The notes beneath the pieces are model-generated. The model was not told where the DNA came from and searched no databases. It was given only the letters and a program-made list of their open reading frames with translations. A stretch of DNA of 24,377 nucleotides from Bacilli bacterium (GTDB lineage: Bacteria; Bacillota_I; Bacilli_A; RF39; UBA660). Location: positions 1 to 24,377 of the forward strand of contig JAAWSW010000010.1 in assembly GCA_022801735.1 (NCBI GenBank), in the 5' to 3' direction. The translations under genes and the position numbers were made by a program. Numbering within the stretch: position 1 is the first letter of the stretch; the number at the start of each line of letters is the position of its first letter. Of this stretch, positions 7,856-15,241 are shown one piece after another.

Positions 7856-9898
7856 TTATTTCCTTTGTTCATTAACCCAATCATTTTTAGCATATCTTTG
7901 TCTAATTTCTTTTCTTTGTTTAGCATCATCATATGCTTTACTTTGTTTCAATGCAGTATTAGCATTTGTAGCAGAATCTTTTACATCTTTCATTGACTTG
8001 TAGTCTGTTATTGGTGTAATTCCTGATATATCTTTATGTTCTTCAGTATATGCTCTAAGTCCTGCCATATGTGCTTGTATTTCTTGGAAATCAGTTGAAC
8101 TGCGTTTATCATCACCATCAACAATACCTGTATTAGCAAATTCTTGTGCCTTTCTTGATTTCATAGCATTCAATTCATCTTGTGCTTTTTTCATATCTTC
8201 CGCACTGTTTCCACGATAAGTTACTCCATTATGTGTGAAAGTTTTTCCACGTTGTCGTGCCATATCTATTTGCTGTGATAAAAGTTTATATTCACTACTA
8301 TGTTTAGTTACATAATCTTCTGCTGTACTTTTAACAGTTTTTGCACTATCAATAACATTTTGTCTAATTGCGATTTCTTTATCATATTGATCTACTTGAT
8401 AAGGCATTCCTGCAGCGCCTGCTATTGTTGCTCTTAGTGAACCAAGCGCGCCACCTTCTCTTCTTGATTCTTTTGCAAATGCTACGTCTCCTGCCGTTCT
8501 GACAGAGTTTTTTAGCCATTTACCATCAGATGCACCTTTTCCACCTGCCCAGGTACCACGTGCTAATCCAGAACCAGCACCACCTAAAGCTGAAGCCATG
8601 CTTCTAAGGCCTTTTTCTCCGTGGGCCTTTCCTTCGTTATAAGCAGCAAATCCCCCTAAAGCAGCACCAGTAACTCCGCCAAGAGCCCCTGTAACTGCTG
8701 CACTCTTTAATGGATTTAGGCTCAGTTGACCTGACATTTTTATTCCAAATAGATTTTCTATCATTTGTGGAACTTGTTTGGCAAACATAAATGCGCCAAT
8801 AACAAGGAATATGTAAATGAACATATTAGTTGTTTCGCTTGCTAAAAATCCTGAGTTTTCGGCAGTATCAGCAAATATAGTATTTGCTATTGCTGAAATC
8901 AAAGTCATAACTAAGAATATAGTTGCTATTCTAATAAATAATGATGCATATGTAGAAACTGCTTCTTTTATCCAAGAATGTAACTTACTATTACTCATAG
9001 TTTCTTTTGGATCAATGTATGAAACTATTGAAATTGGAGCAATCATTTGTAAAAATGCCAATTTTAATACACGAAGTGCAACATCAACACAAAATGTAAT
9101 CAATAGTAAAACTACATAACCTCCTGCAAAAGCAGATATTATTGGTATGTAATCAATAATAAATTGGTTATCTTTTTTTGCAGTTGCAAGTGCTCCAAAA
9201 CTATGAAAGTCACGCCTATCTATTCCATCTGCACTTTTAAAGAAATCATTCAGTGTTATACTTTGACCACCAATATCATCATTTGAACTCATAAATGTAT
9301 CTAAGTCTTCCAAACATGTTTTTGCGCTTTCCTGAGCCATTGCTATAGAACCCAAGATTGGTGTTGCTGCACACGATCCAAAAACATCACCATTGACTTG
9401 GAAGAATGCACTAAACATTAAAAATTGAACGTCTGTGGCCATGGTTGATGCTCCACTCAATTCATTTTTATCAGTAATATCATTCCTTATTTCATTACCA
9501 TTAATTTGACTTCCCATAATTAAATTACCTATTATATTGCTAGATAGAATTTCATGTTGTATTTCATATGCTTTTTGAAAAATCCAAGGTACACTTACCA
9601 ACAATACAATTGCTACTAGACAATTAGTTACTAACTTACTAAAACCTTTACTCTTATCTGTAAATGCATTCGGATCAACTATATATTGTATTATTGAAAA
9701 TGAAACCTTAAACAACATAAAAATGCCTAAGAAAATATAAATTCTATTAATAAGTCCCGAAATAAATTCATTTCCTGTTACCAAATCAAAGTTTGCTAAA
9801 TGAATTAATAATTCATAACAAGGAGTAATTAACCCATAAATTAATGAATCAAAGAAAAAACTTATGCTACGTAATATTGGTATTATAACCTCATTCAT
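7856..9898 (-). CDS. virB6: VirB6/TrbL-like polytopic T4SS channel protein
   Basis: A 680-residue protein. About six membrane helices (near 47-70, 87-108, 252-275, 278-294, 320-342, 358-376) surround an extracellular loop of about 140 residues with two cysteines (SCAATP, KTCLED). The signature MIENLFGIK follows the last helix, as in TrbL/VirB6-type proteins of Gram-positive elements. A Gly/Ala-rich segment (about 395-460, locally higher G+C) leads into a charged, probably coiled-coil cytoplasmic tail to residue 680. VirB6 proteins form the inner-membrane channel with VirB3 and VirB4, which are the next genes. A good RBS (AGGAGG) precedes the ATG. The family call rests on topology, motif and context. 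Confidence 0.83.
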   Translation of the reverse strand: MNEVIIPILRSISFFFDSLIYGLITPCYELLIHLANFDLVTGNEFISGLINRIYIFLGIFMLFKVSFSIIQYIVDPNAFTDKSKGFSKLVTNCLVAIVLLVSVPWIFQKAYEIQHEILSSNIIGNLIMGSQINGNEIRNDITDKNELSGASTMATDVQFLMFSAFFQVNGDVFGSCAATPILGSIAMAQESAKTCLEDLDTFMSSNDDIGGQSITLNDFFKSADGIDRRDFHSFGALATAKKDNQFIIDYIPIISAFAGGYVVLLLITFCVDVALRVLKLAFLQMIAPISIVSYIDPKETMSNSKLHSWIKEAVSTYASLFIRIATIFLVMTLISAIANTIFADTAENSGFLASETTNMFIYIFLVIGAFMFAKQVPQMIENLFGIKMSGQLSLNPLKSAAVTGALGGVTGAALGGFAAYNEGKAHGEKGLRSMASALGGAGSGLARGTWAGGKGASDGKWLKNSVRTAGDVAFAKESRREGGALGSLRATIAGAAGMPYQVDQYDKEIAIRQNVIDSAKTVKSTAEDYVTKHSSEYKLLSQQIDMARQRGKTFTHNGVTYRGNSAEDMKKAQDELNAMKSRKAQEFANTGIVDGDDKRSSTDFQEIQAHMAGLRAYTEEHKDISGITPITDYKSMKDVKDSATNANTALKQSKAYDDAKQRKEIRQRYAKNDWVNEQRK

Positions 9899-9918
9899 AT
9901 TGTATACCTCCTTTTTTA

Positions 9919-10941
9919 TTAATCATTTTCACCAATGCCACATAATGGTTGATTATTATCACCAATTTTGAGTGAAAGTTTAATTGGTTTCCCCTTATTA
10001 TCGTTTATTATGTTTCCGTTTTTATCAGTTAAATAATATTCATTATTATTATTTACTACAGTTATTATGGCACTAATTATAACAGGAAGTAACAATAATA
10101 CAATAACACATATTCCCCTTATAACAGTATGTTTAAAAGCATCTTTTAAATTGTTATCGTCCTGACCAGTTATTACTTTAATAAATTCTATTGCGGTCAT
10201 TATAATTAGTAAGATTATTCCTATTATTGATATTATCCAAAATAAGTTGTTTAAAAATTGTTTTAATTTATAGTTACCTAATAATTCTGCACAAGTTTTA
10301 CTGTCTTCTGCGTTTAAGACATATTCTTTATCGGCAGTCTTACCCCACTCTATAATTTTGTCAATATCTGCTTTACCTTCAACATTCTGTCTAGCAGAGT
10401 CGGAATCTGCAATTATTTTTTTTAATTCTTCTGGGGTGATTTTCGTAAAATTTTCACCATTAGAAACCCAGCATTCACTTCCAAATGAAACCAACTCAGT
10501 AATTTCACATGGTGAACCCATATCTTTATCAGACACTGTAAATTTAGTTGTTTTCTTGTTCAATATTTCATAATCATTTACTAATTTTAATTTTGGACAA
10601 GATTTAAGTCCATTTTTGATTGTGCTATCAGCCAAATCAAATGCCACTTTTCCTCTTTGGTGTGCATCCACGATGTTTGCCCAACCTGTTGCCACATTAC
10701 TTGATTCTACCTCCGCACAATATGAATCATCCTTTGTTTGGGCAAATATAATCTTAGTTTTCATAACATTACCGTCATCAGAAAATCCTGAACCAGTATA
10801 TTCACAACTGGCTGCAGTTTTATATTCATCTGTCACTTTGCAAAAAGGAATATCAGCCTTTGCACTATCTATATTTGTAAAAAACACACCAAAAAACATT
10901 ATGGTTGTTATTAATGTTATTTTAATTATATTTTTGTTCAT
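9919..10941 (-). CDS. Exported domain fused to a two-helix T4SS pilin-like unit
   Basis: A 340-residue protein. Signal peptide about 1-29 (ending SAKA), a cysteine-rich extracytoplasmic domain of about 180 residues, then a C-terminal membrane unit with helices near 227-250 and 270-293. The loop IEFIKVITGQDDNNLKDAFK and the second helix start VIRGICVIVLLL correspond position by position to the FAKAVIGGDEDKIKAGQK loop of the small pilin-like genes just upstream. I read it as a third paralogue carrying a large head, possibly a tip, initiator or accessory subunit. It has its own extended -10 promoter behind a terminator, and RBS AAAGGAG. Confidence 0.8.
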   Translation of the reverse strand: MNKNIIKITLITTIMFFGVFFTNIDSAKADIPFCKVTDEYKTAASCEYTGSGFSDDGNVMKTKIIFAQTKDDSYCAEVESSNVATGWANIVDAHQRGKVAFDLADSTIKNGLKSCPKLKLVNDYEILNKKTTKFTVSDKDMGSPCEITELVSFGSECWVSNGENFTKITPEELKKIIADSDSARQNVEGKADIDKIIEWGKTADKEYVLNAEDSKTCAELLGNYKLKQFLNNLFWIISIIGIILLIIMTAIEFIKVITGQDDNNLKDAFKHTVIRGICVIVLLLLPVIISAIITVVNNNNEYYLTDKNGNIINDNKGKPIKLSLKIGDNNQPLCGIGEND

Positions 10942-10978
10942 AGGAACACTCCTTTAGTTTTGATATTTTCACACATAT

Positions 10979-10987
10979 ATTATAACA
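10979..10987 (-). promoter_or_regulatory. Extended -10 promoter for the VirB6-VirB4 gene run
   Basis: On the minus strand TGTTATAAT, an ideal extended -10 (TGN before TATAAT at 10979-10984), about 40 bases before the start at 10941. It lies directly downstream of a terminator whose T-tract fills the -35 region, so recognition would rely on the extended -10. The same TATGTTATAAT string occurs at two other gene starts in this cluster. Confidence 0.6.
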
Positions 10988-10988
10988 T

Positions 10989-11025
10989 AAAAAAAAGCAA
11001 CAATAAACAAATATTGATGCTTTTT
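10989..11025 (-). terminator. Intrinsic terminator after the two small T4SS pilin genes
   Basis: On the minus strand AAAAAGCA-T-CAATA pairs with TATTG-T-TGCTTTTT, one T/T mismatch and a 6-base loop, ending in a run of eight T. It lies just past the stop of the 11032-11457 gene and before the next promoter, so it probably lowers read-through from pilin genes into channel genes. Confidence 0.8.
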
Positions 11026-11031
11026 AATATT

Positions 11032-11457
11032 TTATTCATCTTCAGAAATATTACTATCTTCTTTATCGTGGTCGCTATTATCTACACCATTAATGAATTT
11101 CTTACTGCAAGACCATAAGTCATCAGCATTTTCAGTACCTGGTGCGGAATCTTTTTGAACACTAGCAAGTATTCCCACTACTAATTGAACTATAATGATA
11201 ACTAAGAATACTAATACTGCAGAGATAAGCCTAGAAATGAATGCTTTTTGATATTTTTTAATATCTTCTTCTTTTTTTGCAACTACAGATTTAGCGAAAT
11301 CAATCATACCCCAAATAATCAATAAGATTGGGACTACTATTTTGATACCTTTTATAATAGTTGCAACTAAATTGAATACAGTATCTGGTACTTCAATTCC
11401 GCCGCATAAAGTTGTATTTTCACTTACTGCTTCTAATATATTGAATAATTCTAGCAC
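11032..11457 (-). CDS. T4SS pilin-like two-helix protein, paralogue 2
   Basis: A 141-residue protein: short N-terminus with one cysteine, helix 1 (about 29-52) ending LLIIWGMIDFAKSVV, a charged loop KKEEDIKKYQKAF, helix 2 (about 70-95), and an acidic tail with one cysteine. This is the T4SS_pilin/TrbC-like (VirB2-type) pattern. It shares the IIWGMIDFAK core with the gene upstream, with a 23-base identical DNA stretch (11297-11319 against 11699-11721). The start is GTG at 11455-11457 behind AAGGAAGGG; the overlapping ATG is out of frame and hits a stop at once. It differs from paralogue 1 mainly by the long acidic tail. Followed by a terminator. Confidence 0.83.
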   Translation of the reverse strand: MLELFNILEAVSENTTLCGGIEVPDTVFNLVATIIKGIKIVVPILLIIWGMIDFAKSVVAKKEEDIKKYQKAFISRLISAVLVFLVIIIVQLVVGILASVQKDSAPGTENADDLWSCSKKFINGVDNSDHDKEDSNISEDE

Positions 11458-11487
11458 ATTTATCCCTTCCTTCTAAAGTTTAAATAA

Positions 11488-11841
11488 TTAAGATTCTTTA
11501 CCCGAAGTAAACGCTTTAATACAAGTTGTAATTTGGTCAGTATTTACATTTGAATCATTTAATGAGCCTACTAAATTGATTAATAGTGTAACAATTGTAA
11601 CAACTAAGAATACAACTATTGCGGCAATTAATCTTTTCATAAATGTTTTTTGTCCTGCTTTAATTTTATCTTCATCACCGCCAATAACTGCTTTTGCAAA
11701 ATCAATCATACCCCAAATAATTAATAAAAGTGGTACTACAACTTGAATCATTACAATTATAGTATGTACAAGTGAAACTATTGAACTTGGTATCATAACC
11801 CCCATACAATTAACATCTAACATATTTACTAATTCTAACAT
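11488..11841 (-). CDS. T4SS pilin-like two-helix protein, paralogue 1
   Basis: A 117-residue protein and first gene of the T4SS block. Helix 1 (about 20-45) ends IIWGMIDFAKAV, a short charged loop GGDEDKIKAGQK follows, then helix 2 (about 68-92). Cysteines before helix 1 (Cys12) and after helix 2 (TTCIK) lie on the same side of the membrane and could pair. This matches T4SS_pilin/TrbC-like proteins, the VirB2-type subunits of Gram-positive systems. It has the best promoter in the window and a strong RBS (AGGAGG), as expected for an abundant structural subunit. The VirB2 analogy is from topology and context. Confidence 0.85.
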   Translation of the reverse strand: MLELVNMLDVNCMGVMIPSSIVSLVHTIIVMIQVVVPLLLIIWGMIDFAKAVIGGDEDKIKAGQKTFMKRLIAAIVVFLVVTIVTLLINLVGSLNDSNVNTDQITTCIKAFTSGKES

Positions 11842-11868
11842 ATTCTATTTCCTCCTCTATATGTATTA

Positions 11869-11897
11869 ATAATACTGAATTTTTAGAATTTTGTCAA
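11869..11897 (-). promoter_or_regulatory. Strong sigma-A promoter of the T4SS pilin genes
   Basis: On the minus strand a perfect TTGACA (11892-11897), a 17-base spacer and TATTAT (11869-11874), about 28 bases before the 11841 start and just ahead of the AGGAGG site. It is the closest-to-consensus promoter in the window. Confidence 0.82.
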
Positions 11898-12094
11898 CAT
11901 TCGCCTTTAATTATAACGATATTTATTGTCAAAAAAATTGTCAGTATTTTGCTTTTTTTATTTTTTATATAAAACAAGATTTTATGGTTGTTTTTTTTAG
12001 ATTGTTTTATTTGTGTCTAAAGTAATTTTTTTGAAAGATAATGTTGAAAACACTTTGTTTTACATTTTTAATGTAAAATTTGTAAGAAAAAAGA
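11898..12094. other. AT-rich non-coding spacer between Tad and T4SS blocks
   Basis: Within the 334-base gene-free gap (11842-12175), this central part is very AT-rich with no convincing ORF. It contains one short perfect hairpin, TTTTACATT (12058-12066) against AATGTAAAA (12070-12078), with no poly-U after it, and a further TATAAT (11910-11915, minus) whose nearest TTGACA is only 11 bases away. The rest shows nothing else I can support; an upstream A/T-tract stimulating the promoter at 11869-11897 is possible. Confidence 0.5.
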
Positions 12095-12156
12095 AATAAT
12101 TTGATAAAGGGTATAGTATATTACGATATTTTTTAATAAAGTGTAATCAAATTATT
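12083..12156 (-). terminator. Probable terminator after the tadZ-like gene
   Basis: On the minus strand AATAATTTGAT (12146-12156) pairs perfectly over 11 bases with ATCAAATTATT (12095-12105), and TCTTTTTTC follows (to about 12084). The roughly 40-base loop is long for an intrinsic terminator, so confidence is moderate. It starts about 20 bases beyond the stop at 12176 and would close the Tad block. Confidence 0.5.
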
Positions 12157-12175
12157 ATGATCATATAAAAAAGAT

Positions 12176-13183
12176 TTATTTAAATAAACCAAATAAACCT
12201 TTCTTTTGTTCTACACTACCATCATTTTGTTTCATAAAGCCTAATTTTGATAGGAATGAATCAAGCGTACTATTATCGTTTTCTTGATCATATAATGGTG
12301 GTAAACTATAGAATATTTTTGTATTAGTTTCGTATTCGAAATCTAAAACATCATGGTTACTTAGTAAACTTTTATTTAAAACTAAGTGTTTGTTTTTATA
12401 TTGTTCAAATGCTCTTGGGTTTCTAGATAAAAGTTTATTAAGTTTTATTTTTGATGGTTCTATTAAATAAATCATTTCATTTACTAAACTTTCTGCTGAA
12501 GGACTATTGTTAACATCTACTAATATAACATCTTTTTTGCTATATTTTGATAAGTTGTTTCCTAATTCTTGTGATGATACACTATACATATTATTATCGC
12601 TGAAATACATAAAATCACGTTTGTCTAATTCTAAAGCAACTACATCATAATTTCTTTCTAGTTGTTTTTTCATGATATATGTTAATGTTGTCGCACCTGC
12701 ATCTTCAGTAATATTTTTTATACCAATAACCGTAGCCGTTGATGATTCAACATATACTTGTGCTGGAGCAGCAACGTTGCTTGCCATTGTATCATGATTT
12801 GTATCTAATTGATGATACTGTGCAACATCACGATAACTATTAGGATTATTATATAAATAATTAACTCCTTCAACATTCATTGTGAAGTTATATATACGCA
12901 TTGAAATAAGGTCAGATAAATATTCTGGACTTGTTACTTCAGGAGAACCATCTAAAAGTAATATTACACGATCCATATCTAATGATAGGGATAATTTTTG
13001 TAATGTTTTAATGTCTTTATAATTTTTAAGTGCGGTTATATCTAAAATCATTCTTTGGAAGAAAAAGTTTTTAAATGTATCAACAATTTCATCAACGGTA
13101 TATTCTCCATCGAGTGATTTTATAATATCTATATCTAAGCTTGCTAAAGCATCTCTATATTTATTTGCAACTATTACGTTCAT
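12176..13183 (-). CDS. tadZ: TadZ/CpaE-like pilus-localisation protein with degenerate P-loop
   Basis: A 335-residue cytoplasmic protein. Residues 1-115 form a receiver-like domain with DRVILLLDGSPE. Residues about 150-310 look like a MinD/ParA-type domain: the P-loop position reads KNITEDAGATTLTY (about 156-169), lacking both lysines of the ParA/MinD KGGxGKT pattern, while a Walker-B-like DVILVDVNN (about 228-236) remains. TadZ/CpaE proteins are atypical ParA relatives that place Tad machinery at a pole, so a deviant P-loop fits but suggests weak or absent ATP hydrolysis. The C-terminus KKGLFGLFK could be a short amphipathic membrane anchor. It is the last gene of the Tad block, 13 bases after a pilin-like gene, with RBS AGGAGG. 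Confidence 0.75.
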   Translation of the reverse strand: MNVIVANKYRDALASLDIDIIKSLDGEYTVDEIVDTFKNFFFQRMILDITALKNYKDIKTLQKLSLSLDMDRVILLLDGSPEVTSPEYLSDLISMRIYNFTMNVEGVNYLYNNPNSYRDVAQYHQLDTNHDTMASNVAAPAQVYVESSTATVIGIKNITEDAGATTLTYIMKKQLERNYDVVALELDKRDFMYFSDNNMYSVSSQELGNNLSKYSKKDVILVDVNNSPSAESLVNEMIYLIEPSKIKLNKLLSRNPRAFEQYKNKHLVLNKSLLSNHDVLDFEYETNTKIFYSLPPLYDQENDNSTLDSFLSKLGFMKQNDGSVEQKKGLFGLFK

Positions 13184-13196
13184 ATGCTCCTCCTTT

Positions 13197-13688
13197 TTAA
13201 CTTTCTAATTTAGTAAATATCATTGTTTCTCCACTAATAGGAATTTTTAACATTTCCCCTATAATTGGAATATCGAAGAACATGTAGGCTGTAACACGGT
13301 AATAAACACCGCATCTTCCTTCACGCCCTTTTGCACATGTATCGATTTGGTAGACACAATATTGGTAATCTCCACCTTTATTAACAGCATTACCTTCATT
13401 ACAACTTAAGTGATTATTTAAACCACCTGTGTTTTGACGGTAACCAATACCTGTACCATTTTCTCCACCAGATTGTAACCATTCATAAATGGCGTCTTCT
13501 GCTCTAGCATAAGCAGTATAAGGGTCTGCGCCTGGCACTTCTCCTTCTTTTTCTATTTCTTCTACAATTTTGTTTTTTACTTTAAAGGCTTTTGAGTAAC
13601 TAAGTGAGCCGACAAAAAACATTATCATAATTACAACGAAGGTAATTATGATATAGAAAAGTGCGGCGTTACCTATTGCTTCTTTCAT
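13197..13688 (-). CDS. TadE/pilin-like membrane protein, paralogue B
   Basis: A 163-residue protein. The N-terminal MKEAIGNA is followed by one strongly hydrophobic helix (about 9-30), then SYSKAFKVKNKIVEEIEKEG and an extracellular domain with four cysteines (HLSCNEG, YCVYQIDTCAKG, GRCGVYY). The layout and the post-helix segment closely parallel the gene just upstream (13685-14170), with which it overlaps by 4 bases (ATGA). This is the shape of TadE/TadF-type minor pilins: short leader, helix, disulfide-bonded head. A Gly at position 6 could be a prepilin cleavage site. Probable minor pilin, made in fixed ratio with its paralogue. Confidence 0.72.
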   Translation of the reverse strand: MKEAIGNAALFYIIITFVVIMIMFFVGSLSYSKAFKVKNKIVEEIEKEGEVPGADPYTAYARAEDAIYEWLQSGGENGTGIGYRQNTGGLNNHLSCNEGNAVNKGGDYQYCVYQIDTCAKGREGRCGVYYRVTAYMFFDIPIIGEMLKIPISGETMIFTKLES

Positions 13689-14170
13689 GCACTAGCACCT
13701 CCACTTGGTTTATGTGAGAAATTATAAATTCTTTCTCCTTTTGTATAAACTGGTATTTTAAAGGCTCCAACTATTGGTAATTCTATGTAAATATAACTGG
13801 CAACACTATAGTTATAATATATTGGTTCATGTTCTTTATTAGTTCTTTTGTCAACAGATGATCTATCATTTTCAAAGTAATAAACACAATATAAATATGT
13901 ACCATCTTGTTTTTCTAAAGTACCTTTAGATCTAGTTGGACATTTAGCGTCCTCACTATTTACTGTATAACCAATAGTCTTTAGTTTGTTTTGAATATCT
14001 GCTTGTGAAGCAGCATTATAACCTTCAAATTTATCGATTGAATCTAAAATTCGATTGTTCACTTTATAAGCCTTATAGTAACTAATGGTAGCTGAAAGCA
14101 AGCCAAAGACAATAACTATAAACACTATAATCATATTATATGTAAATGTTTCTCCTATTCCTTCTCGCAT
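13685..14170 (-). CDS. TadE/pilin-like membrane protein, paralogue A
   Basis: A 161-residue protein. MREGIGET precedes a hydrophobic helix (about 11-30), then SYYKAYKVNNRILDSIDK, alignable with SYSKAFKVKNKIVEEIEK in the next gene, and a head with cysteines in KCPTRS and LYCVYYF. Both proteins have a YLYCVYYF/YQYCVYQI strand and end in a similar membrane-proximal segment (IELPIVGAFKIPV against FFDIPIIGEMLKIPI). A paralogous minor-pilin pair is the simplest reading. Its stop is TGA, overlapping the next ATG. RBS AGGAGG lies upstream of the ATG, after a 31-base gap from the small pilin gene. Confidence 0.72.
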   Translation of the reverse strand: MREGIGETFTYNMIIVFIVIVFGLLSATISYYKAYKVNNRILDSIDKFEGYNAASQADIQNKLKTIGYTVNSEDAKCPTRSKGTLEKQDGTYLYCVYYFENDRSSVDKRTNKEHEPIYYNYSVASYIYIELPIVGAFKIPVYTKGERIYNFSHKPSGGASA

Positions 14171-14201
14171 TTGGCTACCTCCTTTTTACTTATTCTTTTA
14201 A

Positions 14202-14384
14202 TTATGCACCTGCACCTTTAGAACATTGACCATTGTCCCATGTTCCACCATTGTTTAAACATTCAGTTCTTTCCTTAGTGTTGTTCATCAAACTTGTGAT
14301 TAATGGTGTAACTACGGCTACGATAACACCAATAAGAATGATTGTAACAACTGTTAAGTTTGCTTCTCCTGATGCTTCTTTCAT
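14202..14384 (-). CDS. Flp-like small pilin candidate
   Basis: A 60-residue protein. The leader-like MKEASG is followed by EANLTV, one long hydrophobic helix (about 10-32), and a tiny head with CLNNGGTWDNGQC, two cysteines placed to form a closed loop. Size and position after tadB-tadC fit a Flp-type major pilin, though Flp genes more often lead the operon and usually carry a Glu-Tyr pair after the cleavage site, which is absent here. An extended -10 promoter directly upstream would allow higher expression than the assembly genes. RBS AGGTGGTGAT. It could instead be a minor pilin. Confidence 0.7.
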   Translation of the reverse strand: MKEASGEANLTVVTIILIGVIVAVVTPLITSLMNNTKERTECLNNGGTWDNGQCSKGAGA

Positions 14385-14414
14385 TTTATCACCACCTATC
14401 TTTCCTTATTTTAA

Positions 14415-14423
14415 ATTATAACA
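14415..14423 (-). promoter_or_regulatory. Extended -10 promoter ahead of the small pilin gene
   Basis: Minus-strand TGTTATAAT (TATAAT at 14415-14420) in the 56-base gap between tadC-like and small pilin genes. No good -35 is seen. It would give the pilin genes a transcript separate from the ATPase and platform genes. Confidence 0.55.
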
Positions 14424-14440
14424 TAATTTTTTGGTATTTT

Positions 14441-15241
14441 CTAGAAATTCATCATCATCATCATTGAAAGTAACATGAATAGTAGAATTCCTCCACCTGT
14501 ACCTCCAAGCATGATCATTGTTTTTTGTTCCATTTTTTCAAGACGTTCTTTATATTTTTGTTCTCTTGCTTTATTTTGAAGTGAAGAAATTGTTCTTGAG
14601 AACATCATTAATTGTTCTTGTTTATTTTCTTGACTTCCTAAACTTAATCTATAAAGTAATCTCATCATTCTCATAGAATCTCTTACCGGATACTCATTAG
14701 CGAAATCCATATATGGTTGAACAGTAGAATCACCTGCATCAATTTTGGCAATTAACCTATTAAGTCCTGGCTTAAATATTTCTGGTGCGGCTTCTACTGA
14801 TTTTCCAATTGCGACTGGAACTGTGTAATGCTGAATTAATATTTCCAAACTTTTTAAATAGTATGGAAGCATTAAGTTTATTTTATGTAAGTTTGCTTTG
14901 TAATAATTTTTTAGTTTTTGATATGGCATTTTAAATACCAAGAAACCTATTATTACTGACAAAAGTACATATACGAATGAAAGATTTTGCAAGAAGATGA
15001 AAAACATAAAGACTATGGCTATTAATCCATTTCTAACTCTTTGTCCGTATAATTTTTCAACATCTTGACTTGTAATATCTCCATATCTGATGTTTAGTAA
15101 AAATACATAGTCATCTTCCATTAAAAAGTTGAAGTATGGTTGGGTATCTTTAACGAATTTTCTTGAACTAAAGTGATTGTTTCTTTCTAGGATAACAAAG
15201 ACTATTAGCCCAATGATTATAAATAATATTCCTATACTCAT
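14441..15241 (-). CDS. tadC: TadC-like pilus assembly platform protein
   Basis: A 266-residue integral membrane protein. Helices occur near residues 2-18, 73-102 and at the C-terminus (about 246-265). The cytoplasmic part between them has the T2SSF-type pattern, with helix-rich LNRLIAKIDAG and SLGSQENKQEQLMMFSRTI. Tad systems use two half-length platform proteins, TadB and TadC, instead of one GspF/PilC; they lie side by side here. The start codon overlaps the tadB-like stop as TAATG, indicating coupled translation. Assignment as C rather than B rests on gene order. Confidence 0.78.
   Translation of the reverse strand: MSIGILFIIIGLIVFVILERNNHFSSRKFVKDTQPYFNFLMEDDYVFLLNIRYGDITSQDVEKLYGQRVRNGLIAIVFMFFIFLQNLSFVYVLLSVIIGFLVFKMPYQKLKNYYKANLHKINLMLPYYLKSLEILIQHYTVPVAIGKSVEAAPEIFKPGLNRLIAKIDAGDSTVQPYMDFANEYPVRDSMRMMRLLYRLSLGSQENKQEQLMMFSRTISSLQNKAREQKYKERLEKMEQKTMIMLGGTGGGILLFMLLSMMMMMNF

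Noticed and set aside
11910..11932. Second consensus promoter in the intergenic gap (TTGACA and TATAAT)
   Set aside because: The spacer is only 11 bases, too short for sigma-A recognition.
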